In this document: piece by piece, positions 8,931 to 16,799 of the stretch
Position numbering within the stretch: position 1 is the stretch's first letter
Layout: the number at the start of each line of letters is the position of its first letter
Made by a program: the position numbers and the translations under genes
Notes under the pieces: model-generated
Database searches by the model: none
What the model was told of the DNA's origin: nothing
The model's input: only the letters and a program-made list of their open reading frames with translations
Assembly: GCA_023430775.1 (NCBI GenBank)
Contig: JAEYYY010000395.1
Span: 1-38,652, forward strand
DNA from: Pseudomonadota bacterium
GTDB lineage: Bacteria > Myxococcota_A > Polyangia > Haliangiales > Haliangiaceae
Direction of reading: 5' to 3'
Length of the DNA stretch: 38,652 nucleotides

Positions 8931-9887
8931 ATGGAGAAGACGTCCTGTGTCGCGTGCGGGCATGCGTTCCAGCCTGCGTTCGTGTTCCAGATCGCGATGA
9001 CCGCCGACGGCCAGCGCAAACATTTCTGCTCGCTCGAATGCCGGCAGCAGAACCTCGGCGACGAGGCGTTCCGTCCCAAGCGCGCGCGCCGGATCGCGAT
9101 CCTCAACCAGAAGGGCGGCACCGGAAAAACCACGACCGCCGTCAACCTCGCCGCCGGGCTCGCGGAGCGGACCAGCGACGTGCTCCTGATCGACACCGAT
9201 GCCCAGGGCAATGTCGGCGTGTCGCTCGGCGTCGCCGGCGAGAAGTCGCTCTATCACGTGCTCGTCGATGGCGTCGATCCCGCCGATGCCTGCGTGCCGG
9301 TGCGCCAGCACCTCGACGTCATCACGTCGGATTCGACCCTCGCGGCCGCCGAGATCTTCCTCGCCCGCCAGCATCCCGATGCCCGCAGCAAGATGCTGAT
9401 GAAGCGGCTCGACAAGATGGCGGTGTCGCGGCGCTACGACTTCGTGATCATCGACTGTGGCCCGTCGCTAAATCTGTTGAACCAGAACGCGCTCTCCTAC
9501 GTCGACGAGGTCATCATCCCGGTGACGTGCGACTACCTCGCACTGGTCGGCGTCAAGCAGGTGCTGCGCACGATCAAGGATGTCGAGCGCCACCTCGGGC
9601 ACGCCGTGCGCGTCTCGGGGGTGCTGCCGACGTTCTACGACGGCCGCACGCGACTCGCCCGCGAGGTGCTCGAGACGCTCCAGGGTCACTTCAAGCACAA
9701 GTGCCTCGAGCCGGTGCGCCTCAACACGCGCCTCGCCGAAGCGCCGAGCCACAAGAAGACCATCTTCGAGTACGCGCCGGTCTCGCACGGCGCTGCCGAC
9801 TACAACCGCGTTTGCGACTGGGTGCTGGCCACGACGGCGGGCGCCTCGGTCGACAGCTTCGCTCTCCAAACCACCGCTGCGATCTGA
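8931..9887 (+). CDS. ParA/Soj-family ATPase with N-terminal zinc finger
   Basis: 318 aa. Residues 1-50 carry a CxxC...CxxxC finger (Cys6, Cys9, Cys33, Cys37; MEKTSCVACG and HFCSLECR), which ordinary ParA proteins lack. The ATPase follows: deviant Walker A KGGTGKTT with signature Lys61, Walker A' LLIDTDAQGN, Walker B region FVIIDCGPSLN, and IIPVTCDYLALVG. Such ATPases dimerise on ATP, bind DNA non-specifically and position chromosomes, plasmids or protein cargo when stimulated by a partner. The partner here is likely the ribbon-helix-helix protein 11 bp downstream. No ParB, parS or replication genes are near, so this is not the chromosome-segregation ParA in its usual setting. ATG 8931 is preferred over an upstream TTG at 8895 because the finger begins right after it. 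Confidence 0.88.
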   Translation: MEKTSCVACGHAFQPAFVFQIAMTADGQRKHFCSLECRQQNLGDEAFRPKRARRIAILNQKGGTGKTTTAVNLAAGLAERTSDVLLIDTDAQGNVGVSLGVAGEKSLYHVLVDGVDPADACVPVRQHLDVITSDSTLAAAEIFLARQHPDARSKMLMKRLDKMAVSRRYDFVIIDCGPSLNLLNQNALSYVDEVIIPVTCDYLALVGVKQVLRTIKDVERHLGHAVRVSGVLPTFYDGRTRLAREVLETLQGHFKHKCLEPVRLNTRLAEAPSHKKTIFEYAPVSHGAADYNRVCDWVLATTAGASVDSFALQTTAAI

Positions 9888-9898
9888 GGAGTCCCCAC

Positions 9899-10210
9899 AT
9901 GAAAGAAGAAAAGCTGATGGCCCACGACCCACTGAGCGACGCCGACGCGATCCTCAGCGAGGAATATTATGGTCGCCGCGCTCGCGCGCAGTCCGCCGAC
10001 AGCGAGGACGCCCCTCGTCGTCGCGGCGCCGACAAGCCGACCCACTACAAGGTGATCTGCATCTCGATGTACAACCGCGACATCGAGGAGCTCGAAGCCA
10101 AGGTCGCCGAGCTCAAGCGGCGGGGCTGGACGAAAGCGAACAAGTCGCAGCTGATCCGCCTCGCGCTGAGCCAGATCGATCTCGACAAGCTCGGCACTCC
10201 CCGCCAGTAG
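9899..10210 (+). CDS. Small ribbon-helix-helix-like protein, probable ParA partner
   Basis: 103 aa. Residues ~50-93 read as a ribbon-helix-helix fold: strand KVICISMY, helix DIEELEAKVAELKRRG, then TKANKSQLIRLALSQID as helix 2. The N-terminal ~45 residues are charged, Arg/Asp/Ser-rich and probably disordered; in ParA systems such a basic tail often stimulates ATP hydrolysis. GAGGAG lies 8 nt before the ATG and the gene begins 11 bp after the ParA stop. Small RHH proteins act as the centromere-binding ParB analogue in type Ib partition systems and as antitoxins or repressors elsewhere. The ParA neighbour favours the first role. No direct-repeat binding site was noticed upstream. I am fairly sure of the fold, less of the job. 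Confidence 0.75.
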   Translation: MKEEKLMAHDPLSDADAILSEEYYGRRARAQSADSEDAPRRRGADKPTHYKVICISMYNRDIEELEAKVAELKRRGWTKANKSQLIRLALSQIDLDKLGTPRQ

Positions 10211-10226
10211 GTGGGATAATGCGCGG

Positions 10227-10499
10227 GTGATTCAAGACCTCCCCGCGCGGTACCACGAGTACCTCGACCGCTTCATGACCGAGCTCGGGGACGTCAAGGT
10301 CGGGGCGTTCGCGAAGTGGAACGGCAAGCTGATCAAGAAGCTGACGTTCGAGGAGTTCACGCCGGCGTACCTCGAGTACGAGGACCTCGTGAATCGCTAC
10401 ACCGAGAGCATCGAGCGCGGCGACACCATCAACGATGTCGTGCTGCGGCTGTTGCGCGAGAAGTCCGCGACGATGGTGCTCAAGCCGCCGACGGACTGA
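10227..10499 (+). CDS. Small conserved-looking protein of unknown function in the ParA unit
   Basis: 90 aa from a GTG start 16 bp after the RHH gene. It is soluble, mostly helical in appearance and aromatic-rich (ARYHEYLDRFM, FAKWNGKLIKKLTF, EFTPAYLEYEDLVNRY). There is no Cys motif, membrane segment or signal peptide. I do not recognise the family. Its tight position after ParA and RHH genes on the same strand makes it the likely third member of the unit, possibly the cargo adaptor or an additional regulator; this is inference from position only. It ends 11 bp from a convergent gene. Confidence 0.65.
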   Translation: MIQDLPARYHEYLDRFMTELGDVKVGAFAKWNGKLIKKLTFEEFTPAYLEYEDLVNRYTESIERGDTINDVVLRLLREKSATMVLKPPTD

Positions 10500-10510
10500 C
10501 CACGGGTTCG

Positions 10511-12076
10511 TCAGAACGCCTTGGCGACGCCCACGGTGACCCCGTGGAACACGTCGGTGCGTCCCGTCGACGTGCCCGCGGCATCGTGGCCACGCATCGA
10601 TGTCATCGACGGCGTGCCGAAGTCGTACTTCATGTAGTTGAGGTCGTACGCCGCGTTGATGTCCATCGACGGCTTCCAGCGATACGTGAAGCCGATGCCG
10701 GCATTCGCACCCTTGACGTTGGTGGCGTTGCCATCCTCGAGGCCCTTGGTCTGCTGCATGCTCGCGCCGATCAGCACGGCGTCGAGCGAGAACCGCAGCC
10801 CGATCTTGTCGGTCAGCCGCGGGATCGCGAGCGCGCCACCGAGGGTCGGCGTCTTGACGATCTCCGACGGCAGGCGCGCCGTGTTCTTGCTGAGGTCACC
10901 GACGTTGGAGATCTGATACGAGTAGTAGCGGAACCCGAGGCGACCGAACACCATCATCCCGCTCTTGCGCTTGAAGTCCTTGCCGATCATCGCGCGCGCG
11001 TTGACGTTGTAGACCGTGATGCCGGTCGTGTTCATCGCGTCGACCTTGATGCCGGGCACCGCCTTCGCGATGTCGACCGTCAGCTCGCCACCGATCGCCA
11101 GTGACTTCTTGTACGGCCGCAGGTAGGCGCCGCCGAGCGCGATGGTCGCCGCCGACGTCGACAGGTTGTAGTTGTCGGGACGATCGTCGAGCCCGCCTGC
11201 GGTGCGCTGGCCCTGCTGGATGATGGTGACGCCGAGCCGGCCGCGAACGTCGATCTGGCCCTTCTTGCCGGACGACTCGTCGTCGTCGGCGGCCTCGTCG
11301 CCGCCACCACCGCCGCCACCGCCACCGCCGCCGCCACCACCGCCGCTGACGACGATATCGCTCGCGAGGATGAAGCCGATGTCGCCATCCTCGGTCTCGA
11401 CCTCGATGTACTTGCCCTTCTTGCGACCCGTCGGGTAGAGCACCATGTCGGGCGCCGCCGCGAACGACTCCTCGCTGTCTGCGTCGGCCTCGCTGAGCGC
11501 GACGACCTTCTTCTTCACCTTGGCCTTCGGGCGATCGTCCTCGACCTCGGCCCCCTCGTCGTCGCCGCTGGGCTCGTCGCCCGAGGTGTCGCCCTCGTCC
11601 TCTTCCTCATCCGGCTCCTCGTCGGGATCCGGCTTCGGCTTGGGCTTGTTGCCCGCCGGCTTCGGCTTGGTCCTCGGCTCGTCGCTGGTGTCATCCTCGC
11701 CGGAGTCGGCACCACCGCCGACGGCATCGGCACCGATGCGATCATCGGGGCCGGTACCACCACCGAAACCGCGCTTGGTGCTGCGGCCATCGACGAACGG
11801 ACGGCGCCGCGTGTTGCGCGCGATCTCTTCCTCGCCGAGCAGCTCGACCTTGGTCTGCATCACCCAGCCGGTGCGGCCGGCGACGCGGACCTTGTACCAG
11901 CGGCCTTCCTTGCGGTCGATCCGCATGACCTGGCCCTCTTTGAGCTTGAGGACGATCTGCCCTCGCTCGCCGGCGCGGTTGTAGACCTTGGCACCTTCCT
12001 TGGCCTTGGCTTTCTCGGCCGCTGCCGAGCCACCCACCGCCATCAAGACGAGCAATGCCAGGGACGCCGTCCTCAT
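10511..12076 (-). CDS. Envelope protein: SH3 - acidic linker - SH3-like - outer-membrane barrel
   Basis: A Sec signal peptide (MRTASLALLVLMAVGGSAAA) is followed by a bacterial SH3-type module at ~27-80 (VYNRAGERGQIV, GRWYKVRVAGRTGWV). Next is a ~120-residue Asp/Glu/Lys/Pro-rich disordered linker, then a second short SH3-like strand set (~210-243, KKGKYIEVETEDGDIGFI), a run of 15 Gly, and from ~275 alternating amphipathic strands ending in VTVGVAKAF. A terminal Phe after such strands is the outer-membrane beta-barrel signature read by the BAM complex. The SH3 parts probably bind peptidoglycan, so the protein could tie wall to outer membrane. A strong GGAGG lies 4-5 nt before the ATG. It is transcribed alone, divergent from the tube-like gene across 249 bp. 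Confidence 0.75.
   Translation of the reverse strand: MRTASLALLVLMAVGGSAAAEKAKAKEGAKVYNRAGERGQIVLKLKEGQVMRIDRKEGRWYKVRVAGRTGWVMQTKVELLGEEEIARNTRRRPFVDGRSTKRGFGGGTGPDDRIGADAVGGGADSGEDDTSDEPRTKPKPAGNKPKPKPDPDEEPDEEEDEGDTSGDEPSGDDEGAEVEDDRPKAKVKKKVVALSEADADSEESFAAAPDMVLYPTGRKKGKYIEVETEDGDIGFILASDIVVSGGGGGGGGGGGGGGGDEAADDDESSGKKGQIDVRGRLGVTIIQQGQRTAGGLDDRPDNYNLSTSAATIALGGAYLRPYKKSLAIGGELTVDIAKAVPGIKVDAMNTTGITVYNVNARAMIGKDFKRKSGMMVFGRLGFRYYSYQISNVGDLSKNTARLPSEIVKTPTLGGALAIPRLTDKIGLRFSLDAVLIGASMQQTKGLEDGNATNVKGANAGIGFTYRWKPSMDINAAYDLNYMKYDFGTPSMTSMRGHDAAGTSTGRTDVFHGVTVGVAKAF
11300..11344 (-). repeat. GGN trinucleotide tract encoding 15 glycines
   Basis: Forty-five bases made only of GGC and GGT codons (read on the minus strand) code an uninterrupted run of glycine between the linker and barrel of the envelope protein. 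Mixed GGC/GGT use means it is not a perfect microsatellite, so the frame is probably stable even if length varies. Confidence 0.92.
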
Positions 12077-12112
12077 CGGACCTCCATTCTACAAGCCTCG
12101 TGCCGGGCTCCG

Positions 12113-12145
12113 CACGATCGCGGTCTGACGATCGTGAAAGATCGT
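12113..12145. promoter_or_regulatory. Overlapping inverted repeats in the 249-bp divergent gap
   Basis: CACGATCG (12113-12120) and CGATCGTG (12129-12136) form a perfect 8-bp inverted repeat with an 8-nt spacer. ACGATC (12128-12133) and GATCGT (12140-12145) form a second one. Three half-sites of the same sequence within 33 bp, ~37 bp upstream of the barrel-protein start, look like a regulator binding site. The rest of 12077-12325 is AT-richer than its surroundings and holds no gene I can support. Confidence 0.4.
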
Positions 12146-12253
12146 CCTCGGGCGCGCAAGGCAATCATCGGGAATCACCTACGTTTGGGCACACACATCG
12201 ATCTGAGGCAGCCACAGAAATCTACTGGGGCTCGATGACCACGTCGGGTCTGG

Positions 12254-12265
12254 GGTTGGCCAACC
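12254..12265. promoter_or_regulatory. Perfect 12-bp palindrome upstream of the tube-like gene
   Basis: GGTTGGCCAACC is a perfect palindrome 60 bp before the ATG at 12326, a plausible operator position. It is a single occurrence and has no recognised owner. Confidence 0.3.
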
Positions 12266-12325
12266 TCGACGGGGGGATCCAGGCGCCAGCACTCGTAAGA
12301 AGTGCATTAAGCTCGGGGTTCACCG

Positions 12326-13249
12326 ATGACGTTGACCAAGCGCGCATATACGGCCGGCCACTTCGAGCTGGCGATCGACGGTCACAAGACGACGGCATAC
12401 GTGAAGTCGGTCGAAGGCGGGCACGTGCGCGCGAGCACGATCGAGGAGCCGATCGGCCCCGAGAACCACCGGATCAAGCACACGTCGGTCGTCGACATCG
12501 AGCCGTTCACGTGCGACTGCGGCATGTCGGGTCTCGGCGACGTGCTGCGCTGGATCCAGGGCTCGTGGCGCAAGGAGTTCGATCGCCGCAACGGCCAGAT
12601 CTCGCACGCCAACTTCGATCTCAAGCGCACGTTCGAGACCGAGTTCTTCGACGCGTTGATCTCCGAGACCACGTTCCCCACGCTCGACGGCTCGTCGAAA
12701 GACGCCGCGTACATGAAGATCAAGATCCAGCCCGAGCGCGTGCTGTCGAAGAAGACCAACACCACGTCGGTGCAGTCGAACGTCGGCGCGAAGCAGAAGA
12801 TGTGGACCCCCTCGAGCTTCCGCTTCAACATCGACGGCATCGACGAGATGAAGTACGCGAACAAGATCGAGTCGTTCACGGTCAAGCAGGGAATCAAGAA
12901 GCTCTACACGGGTCAGGAGCGGTTCCCGCAGATCGAGCCGACCAAGCTCGAGATCCCGAACATCGTCGGCACCATCTCGCTCGAGTTCGCCGACAAGCTG
13001 CTCGAGTGGTACGACCTCTACGTCGTCAAAGGCCAGAGCGATCCGAAGGCGCAGAAGTCGGGCTCGATCGAGTACCTCGCGCCCGACAAGAAGACCGTGC
13101 TGTTCGAGGTCAGCTTCGGTGGGCTCGGTCTGCACCACCTGTCGATCGCGCAGGCGGCGGCGAACCAGGACGCGATGAAGCGCGTCAAGTTCGAGCTCTA
13201 CGCGAGCAGCATCGACATCAGCGGTCCCGGCTCGCTCGGCCTCGAGTAG
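12326..13249 (+). CDS. Tandem tail-tube-like protein (T4 gp19 / contractile-injection tube fold), solitary
   Basis: 307 aa with two copies of what looks like one fold. Copy 1 (~10-135): GHFELAIDGHKTTAYVKSVEGG, a helix VLRWIQGSWRKEF, RRNGQISHANFDL and a closing strand AAYMKIKIQPERV, matching the tube pattern of strand, IDG turn, helix, and final strand with Glu. Copy 2 (~155-303): SSFRFNIDGIDE, KIESFTVKQGI, DKLLEWYDLYVVKGQ, GSIEYLAP and MKRVKFELYASSIDI. Tube proteins of phages, type VI secretion and extracellular injection systems stack as hexamers; a duplicated chain would stack as trimers. No signal peptide. No sheath, baseplate, spike or AAA+ gene lies nearby. A fold-level call by eye. Alternative: a secreted or structural protein that has reused the fold. 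Confidence 0.6.
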   Translation: MTLTKRAYTAGHFELAIDGHKTTAYVKSVEGGHVRASTIEEPIGPENHRIKHTSVVDIEPFTCDCGMSGLGDVLRWIQGSWRKEFDRRNGQISHANFDLKRTFETEFFDALISETTFPTLDGSSKDAAYMKIKIQPERVLSKKTNTTSVQSNVGAKQKMWTPSSFRFNIDGIDEMKYANKIESFTVKQGIKKLYTGQERFPQIEPTKLEIPNIVGTISLEFADKLLEWYDLYVVKGQSDPKAQKSGSIEYLAPDKKTVLFEVSFGGLGLHHLSIAQAAANQDAMKRVKFELYASSIDISGPGSLGLE

Positions 13250-13277
13250 CTCGATCGCCGCTCGCACGGAAAGCTCG

Positions 13278-13955
13278 CTACGCTCGCCAGTACACGAGCA
13301 GATCGTAGAACGTGTGCGCGTACACCGCGTGCGCGAGCGATCGGAAGTAGAACACCAGGCCGAACACGAGCCCCGCGAGGCAGCGGAACGCGAACGCGTG
13401 CTGCGTGAACGGTTCGCCGTACGAACCGACGTGATGCGCGGCGGAGAACAGCACGCTCGAGATCACGAGCGCGACGATCACGATCGCCTTGCGCGAGAGC
13501 CGCGTCCTCGACAGCGCCGCGATCAGCCCGCCCATGAGCGCGAGCCGGAACACCAGCTCCTCGTGGACGCCGGCACCCGCCGCGTTGATCGCCTCGCCGA
13601 GATCGAGGCCGAGCCCGAGCAGGCGCTGCAGCACGAGGTTGACCAGCGCGCCGAGCGTCAGGGCGTAGATCGCCGCCTCGAGCACGACGGGCGCGACGAC
13701 ATCGAGCCGCAGCACGTCTTCCCGATGTACGCGCCGCAGCCACAGCAGGAACAACAGCCCGAGCGCCGCGGCGGCGAGCAGGTAGTTGGTGCGACCGAGC
13801 GCGCCGTAGATCGCACGCGTCACCACGTCGGCGCCGTTGACGCTGCCCGCGAACAGCACGCCGACCTGGTAGATCAAGAACAGCGGCGCGATCAGGATCA
13901 AGCTCGCCGCCAGATCGCTGCGCTCGATCCTGGGACGCGAAGCGGTCTCACTCAC
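13278..13955 (-). CDS. CPBP-family intramembrane metalloprotease
   Basis: 225 aa with about six to eight hydrophobic segments. The family motifs are visible: EExxxR as HEELVFRLALMGG, FxxxH as FSAAHHVGS and the last conserved His in AHTFYDLLVY. These Glu and His residues form the metal site in CAAX-processing and bacteriocin-immunity proteases of the CPBP family, which sit in the inner membrane. The start is taken as GTG 13955 because AGAGGA lies about 11 nt upstream; a longer frame exists but would overlap the M16 gene's end with low-complexity Arg-rich residues. It begins 25 bp after the M16 peptidase stop, so the two proteases are probably one transcript. Confidence 0.85.
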   Translation of the reverse strand: MSETASRPRIERSDLAASLILIAPLFLIYQVGVLFAGSVNGADVVTRAIYGALGRTNYLLAAAALGLLFLLWLRRVHREDVLRLDVVAPVVLEAAIYALTLGALVNLVLQRLLGLGLDLGEAINAAGAGVHEELVFRLALMGGLIAALSRTRLSRKAIVIVALVISSVLFSAAHHVGSYGEPFTQHAFAFRCLAGLVFGLVFYFRSLAHAVYAHTFYDLLVYWRA

Positions 13956-13980
13956 CGTGGGCGGTCCTCTGAAGATCGGC

Positions 13981-16752
13981 TCATGAATTGCCTCGCGGGC
14001 GGACGCGCGGCGGTGGCGCTGGCCGCGGCTTGCGCTTGCGGGGTTCGTCCCGGATCGGCGTCCGCGGCGACTGCTTGACCCGCGAGCGGAGCGCAGCACC
14101 CGGCGTCGCGAGCGGTGACCGGACGGTGGCGGTGATCATGCGGTCGTCGCGCAGATACCTCGCGGCCGCCGCGACAAGGTCGGCGGGCGTGACCTTGCGG
14201 ATCGCCTCGTCGTAGTGCGACCAGCTCTCCCAGCCGAGGCCGTACGCCTCGTGATAGGCCATCGCGTTGGCGACCGCCGCACGCCGCTGCATCGCGATCT
14301 GGTGGCTGCCGATCGCGTACGACTTCGCGCGATCGAGCTCGGCCTGGGTGACGCCGTGCGATCGGATCTTCGCCAGCTCGGCGCGCACGGTGGCGACCGC
14401 CTCGCCGAGCTTGTCGGGCGCGCACGACAGATAGACCGCGACGAACCCCGGATCGACGCCCTCGATCGAATGCGCCGACACGCGATAGACGAGCGCGCGC
14501 TTGTCGCGCAGCTCCGCGAAGAGCCGGCCGCCCTGCCCGCCCAGCACGGCGACGAGGAGCTCGAGCGCGAACCGATCGGGGGCATCGAGCGTGGCGCCCG
14601 GGAAGCCGACCACGAGGTGCGCCTGCGCGCGGTCGAGGAACTGGAAGACCTCGCGCTGATCGTCGCGACGTTTGTCGAGCGCGGCGAGGCGGTCCGCGAA
14701 CGGCGGGAGCTCGGCGGGCTTCTTCGACGCGGTCCTCGGGATCCGATCGAACCGCGCGCGCGCTGCCGCGATCACCTCGTCGACGTCGACATCACCGACG
14801 ATCGAGAGCGTCAGCGCCGATGCCGGGTAGCGCTCGCGATAGAAGGCGAGCAGCCCATCGCGCTCGAACCCCTCGACCGATGCCGGCGTGCCGAGCACGT
14901 CGCGCGCGTAGGGGTGCTGGTTGCCGTACAGCGCCTCGGAGAACGTGCGGAACGCGAGCTGCGCCGGGTCGCCGGCCTGCGCGACCTGATCGTCGAGGAG
15001 CAGGCGGCGCTGCGCTTCGAGCTCGGTCGAGCTCAGCGCCGGCGCGAGGATGCAATCGGCGAACAGCTCGAAGCCCGGCTTCCAGCTGCGCGCCAGCCAC
15101 TCGGCGGAGATGCCGAAGCTGTTGCGACCGGCGACGCCGGACATCGCACCGCCGAGTCGATCGATGCGATCGGCGATCGCGGGGGCATCGAGCTTGCCGC
15201 AGCCGCGGGTGATCATGCGGGCGAGCAGCGTCGAGGCGCCGGCGTGCTTCGCCTCCTCGACCCGCTGGCCGCCGCGCCACACCGCGCGCATCGCGACCAC
15301 CGGCACCGACGGATCGCGACGCACGAGGAGCACGGTGCCATTGCGGAGGACGACGCGCTTGTCGGCGGCCGGCGCGGCGATCGGCTTGGTGGTCAGCGAT
15401 CGGCGAACGCGCGACTCGGCCTCGCGCGCGAACGTCTGGCGGCGGGTGCGCTGCTGGCGCTTGGGCAGCACCGCGGCAACGCTCGCGTTGTGCGGCCGCA
15501 GATAGCGTTGCATCACCTTGGTGACGTCGTGGCGCCGCACCGAGCGAATGCGATCGAGATAGACGTGACCGAACTGCGGATCGCCCGCCACCGTGGCATG
15601 CCAGCCGAGCGAGCGAGCGCGGCCCTGCGCGGTCTCGAGCTGGCGAACGAACGCGCTCTCGGCGGCGATGCGTGCCTTGTCGAGCTCGTCGGAGTCGAGC
15701 TCGTCGATCAGCGACAGCGAATGATCGACCAGCTCGCCGACCGCCTGGGTCGCGCGGGCCGGTCGCGTGGTCGCCGACAGCACGAGCAGTCCCGGATCGC
15801 GCAGCGCGTGGACGTTGGCGTACGCGCTGGTCACGACGCCATCGCGATCGCGCAGCAACCGCGGCAGCCGCGCGGACTCGCTCTGTCCGAGGAGGATCGC
15901 GGCGACATCGAGCGCGGCGAGATCCGGATGGCGCGCCGGCGGCACGTGGAAGCCGACCGCGAGATACGCCTCGGAGACATCGCGATACTGCGCGCTCGCT
16001 CGCGGCGCCGTTTGCTCCGGCTCGTGACCGCGCGGCACGCGCCGCACGCCCGAGGGCATCGCGCGAAACCGCCGCTCGACGGCGCGAGTCACCCGCGAGG
16101 GATCGACATCGCCGGCGACCACCAGCGTCAGGTTGTCGGCGACGTAGTGGCTGCGGAAGAACTCGACCAGCTGGCGCTCGGAGACCTCGCGCACGCTATC
16201 GGCGGTGCCGATCACCGGCCGGCGATACGGGTGCGTCGCGAACGCGGTGGCGAACAAGCTCTGCGCGACGCTGCGCGCCGGATCGTCGGAGCCCTGCCGG
16301 ATCTCCTCGAGGATGACGCGGCGCTCGAGCGCGAGCTCCTCGGGATCGACGCGCGGTGATAGCAGCGTATCGCCGAGTGCATCGATCGCCGCATCGGCGT
16401 GATCGCGGCCGAGCACCGCGTGATAGACGGTATGGTCGAACGCGGTGAACGCGTTGATCTCGCCACCGCCCGCCTCGATCGTGCGCGCGAGCTCGCCGAG
16501 CCCGTAGCGGCTCGAGCCCTTGAACAGCATGTGCTCGACGGCGTGCGCCAGCCCCGCCTCGTCGGGCGCTTCATCGGCCGAGCCGACACCGACCCAGGCC
16601 TGGACCGCGACCACGGGTGCGGGATGCCCGGGAGCGATGTGAAGGGTGAGCCCGTTGTCGAAGCGATGGGTATGGACGTCTTGCACGGCGGCGCAGGCCA
16701 GCCAGAGGGCCAGCAGCAGGCGATCGTAGGCACTCCCATTCCGCCGACGCAT
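13981..16752 (-). CDS. Two-domain M16-family zinc peptidase, exported
   Basis: 923 aa, the length expected for two fused ~450-residue M16 units. An N-terminal hydrophobic stretch (LLLALWLACAA) acts as a signal peptide. Domain 1 has the inverted zinc motif HxxEH as HAVEHMLFKG (His70, Glu73, His74) and the third ligand Glu150 in RRVILEEI, so it should be active. Domain 2 (from about 460, KRVVLRNGTVLLVRRD) has no HxxEH and is the usual inactive half that completes the clam-shell chamber. The C-terminal ~30 residues are Arg/Lys/Pro-rich and unrelated to the fold. M16 enzymes of this layout degrade or process peptides in the periplasm. The gene is divergent from a lipoprotein gene and leads the M16-CPBP pair. 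Confidence 0.92.
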   Translation of the reverse strand: MRRRNGSAYDRLLLALWLACAAVQDVHTHRFDNGLTLHIAPGHPAPVVAVQAWVGVGSADEAPDEAGLAHAVEHMLFKGSSRYGLGELARTIEAGGGEINAFTAFDHTVYHAVLGRDHADAAIDALGDTLLSPRVDPEELALERRVILEEIRQGSDDPARSVAQSLFATAFATHPYRRPVIGTADSVREVSERQLVEFFRSHYVADNLTLVVAGDVDPSRVTRAVERRFRAMPSGVRRVPRGHEPEQTAPRASAQYRDVSEAYLAVGFHVPPARHPDLAALDVAAILLGQSESARLPRLLRDRDGVVTSAYANVHALRDPGLLVLSATTRPARATQAVGELVDHSLSLIDELDSDELDKARIAAESAFVRQLETAQGRARSLGWHATVAGDPQFGHVYLDRIRSVRRHDVTKVMQRYLRPHNASVAAVLPKRQQRTRRQTFAREAESRVRRSLTTKPIAAPAADKRVVLRNGTVLLVRRDPSVPVVAMRAVWRGGQRVEEAKHAGASTLLARMITRGCGKLDAPAIADRIDRLGGAMSGVAGRNSFGISAEWLARSWKPGFELFADCILAPALSSTELEAQRRLLLDDQVAQAGDPAQLAFRTFSEALYGNQHPYARDVLGTPASVEGFERDGLLAFYRERYPASALTLSIVGDVDVDEVIAAARARFDRIPRTASKKPAELPPFADRLAALDKRRDDQREVFQFLDRAQAHLVVGFPGATLDAPDRFALELLVAVLGGQGGRLFAELRDKRALVYRVSAHSIEGVDPGFVAVYLSCAPDKLGEAVATVRAELAKIRSHGVTQAELDRAKSYAIGSHQIAMQRRAAVANAMAYHEAYGLGWESWSHYDEAIRKVTPADLVAAAARYLRDDRMITATVRSPLATPGAALRSRVKQSPRTPIRDEPRKRKPRPAPPPRVRPRGNS

Positions 16753-16799
16753 CTTTTTAAACTTTTAACCCGCCAACACGGCCTTGTTATCCTCGGCGC
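16753..16799. promoter_or_regulatory. Short AT-rich divergent promoter region
   Basis: The 47-bp gap between the M16 gene and the lipoprotein gene contains TTTTTAAACTTTTAA (16754-16768), the lowest-GC stretch in this part of the window. It probably holds the core promoter elements of one or both genes. It is too short for well-separated promoters, so expression of the two is likely linked or the transcripts overlap. Confidence 0.4.

Noticed and set aside
8931..9887. Chromosomal parABS locus / origin region
   Set aside because: No ParB, no parS-like 16-mers noticed, no dnaA, gidA or rpmH-type genes; the partner is an RHH protein.
12326..13249. Prophage or injection-system cluster
   Set aside because: Only the tube-like gene is present; flanking genes are an envelope barrel protein and a membrane protease.
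14215..16359. Long open frame of 714 codons on the plus strand opposite the M16 gene
   Set aside because: Arg/Ala/Asp-dominated, no domain, exactly antisense to a well-supported peptidase; typical of high-GC DNA.
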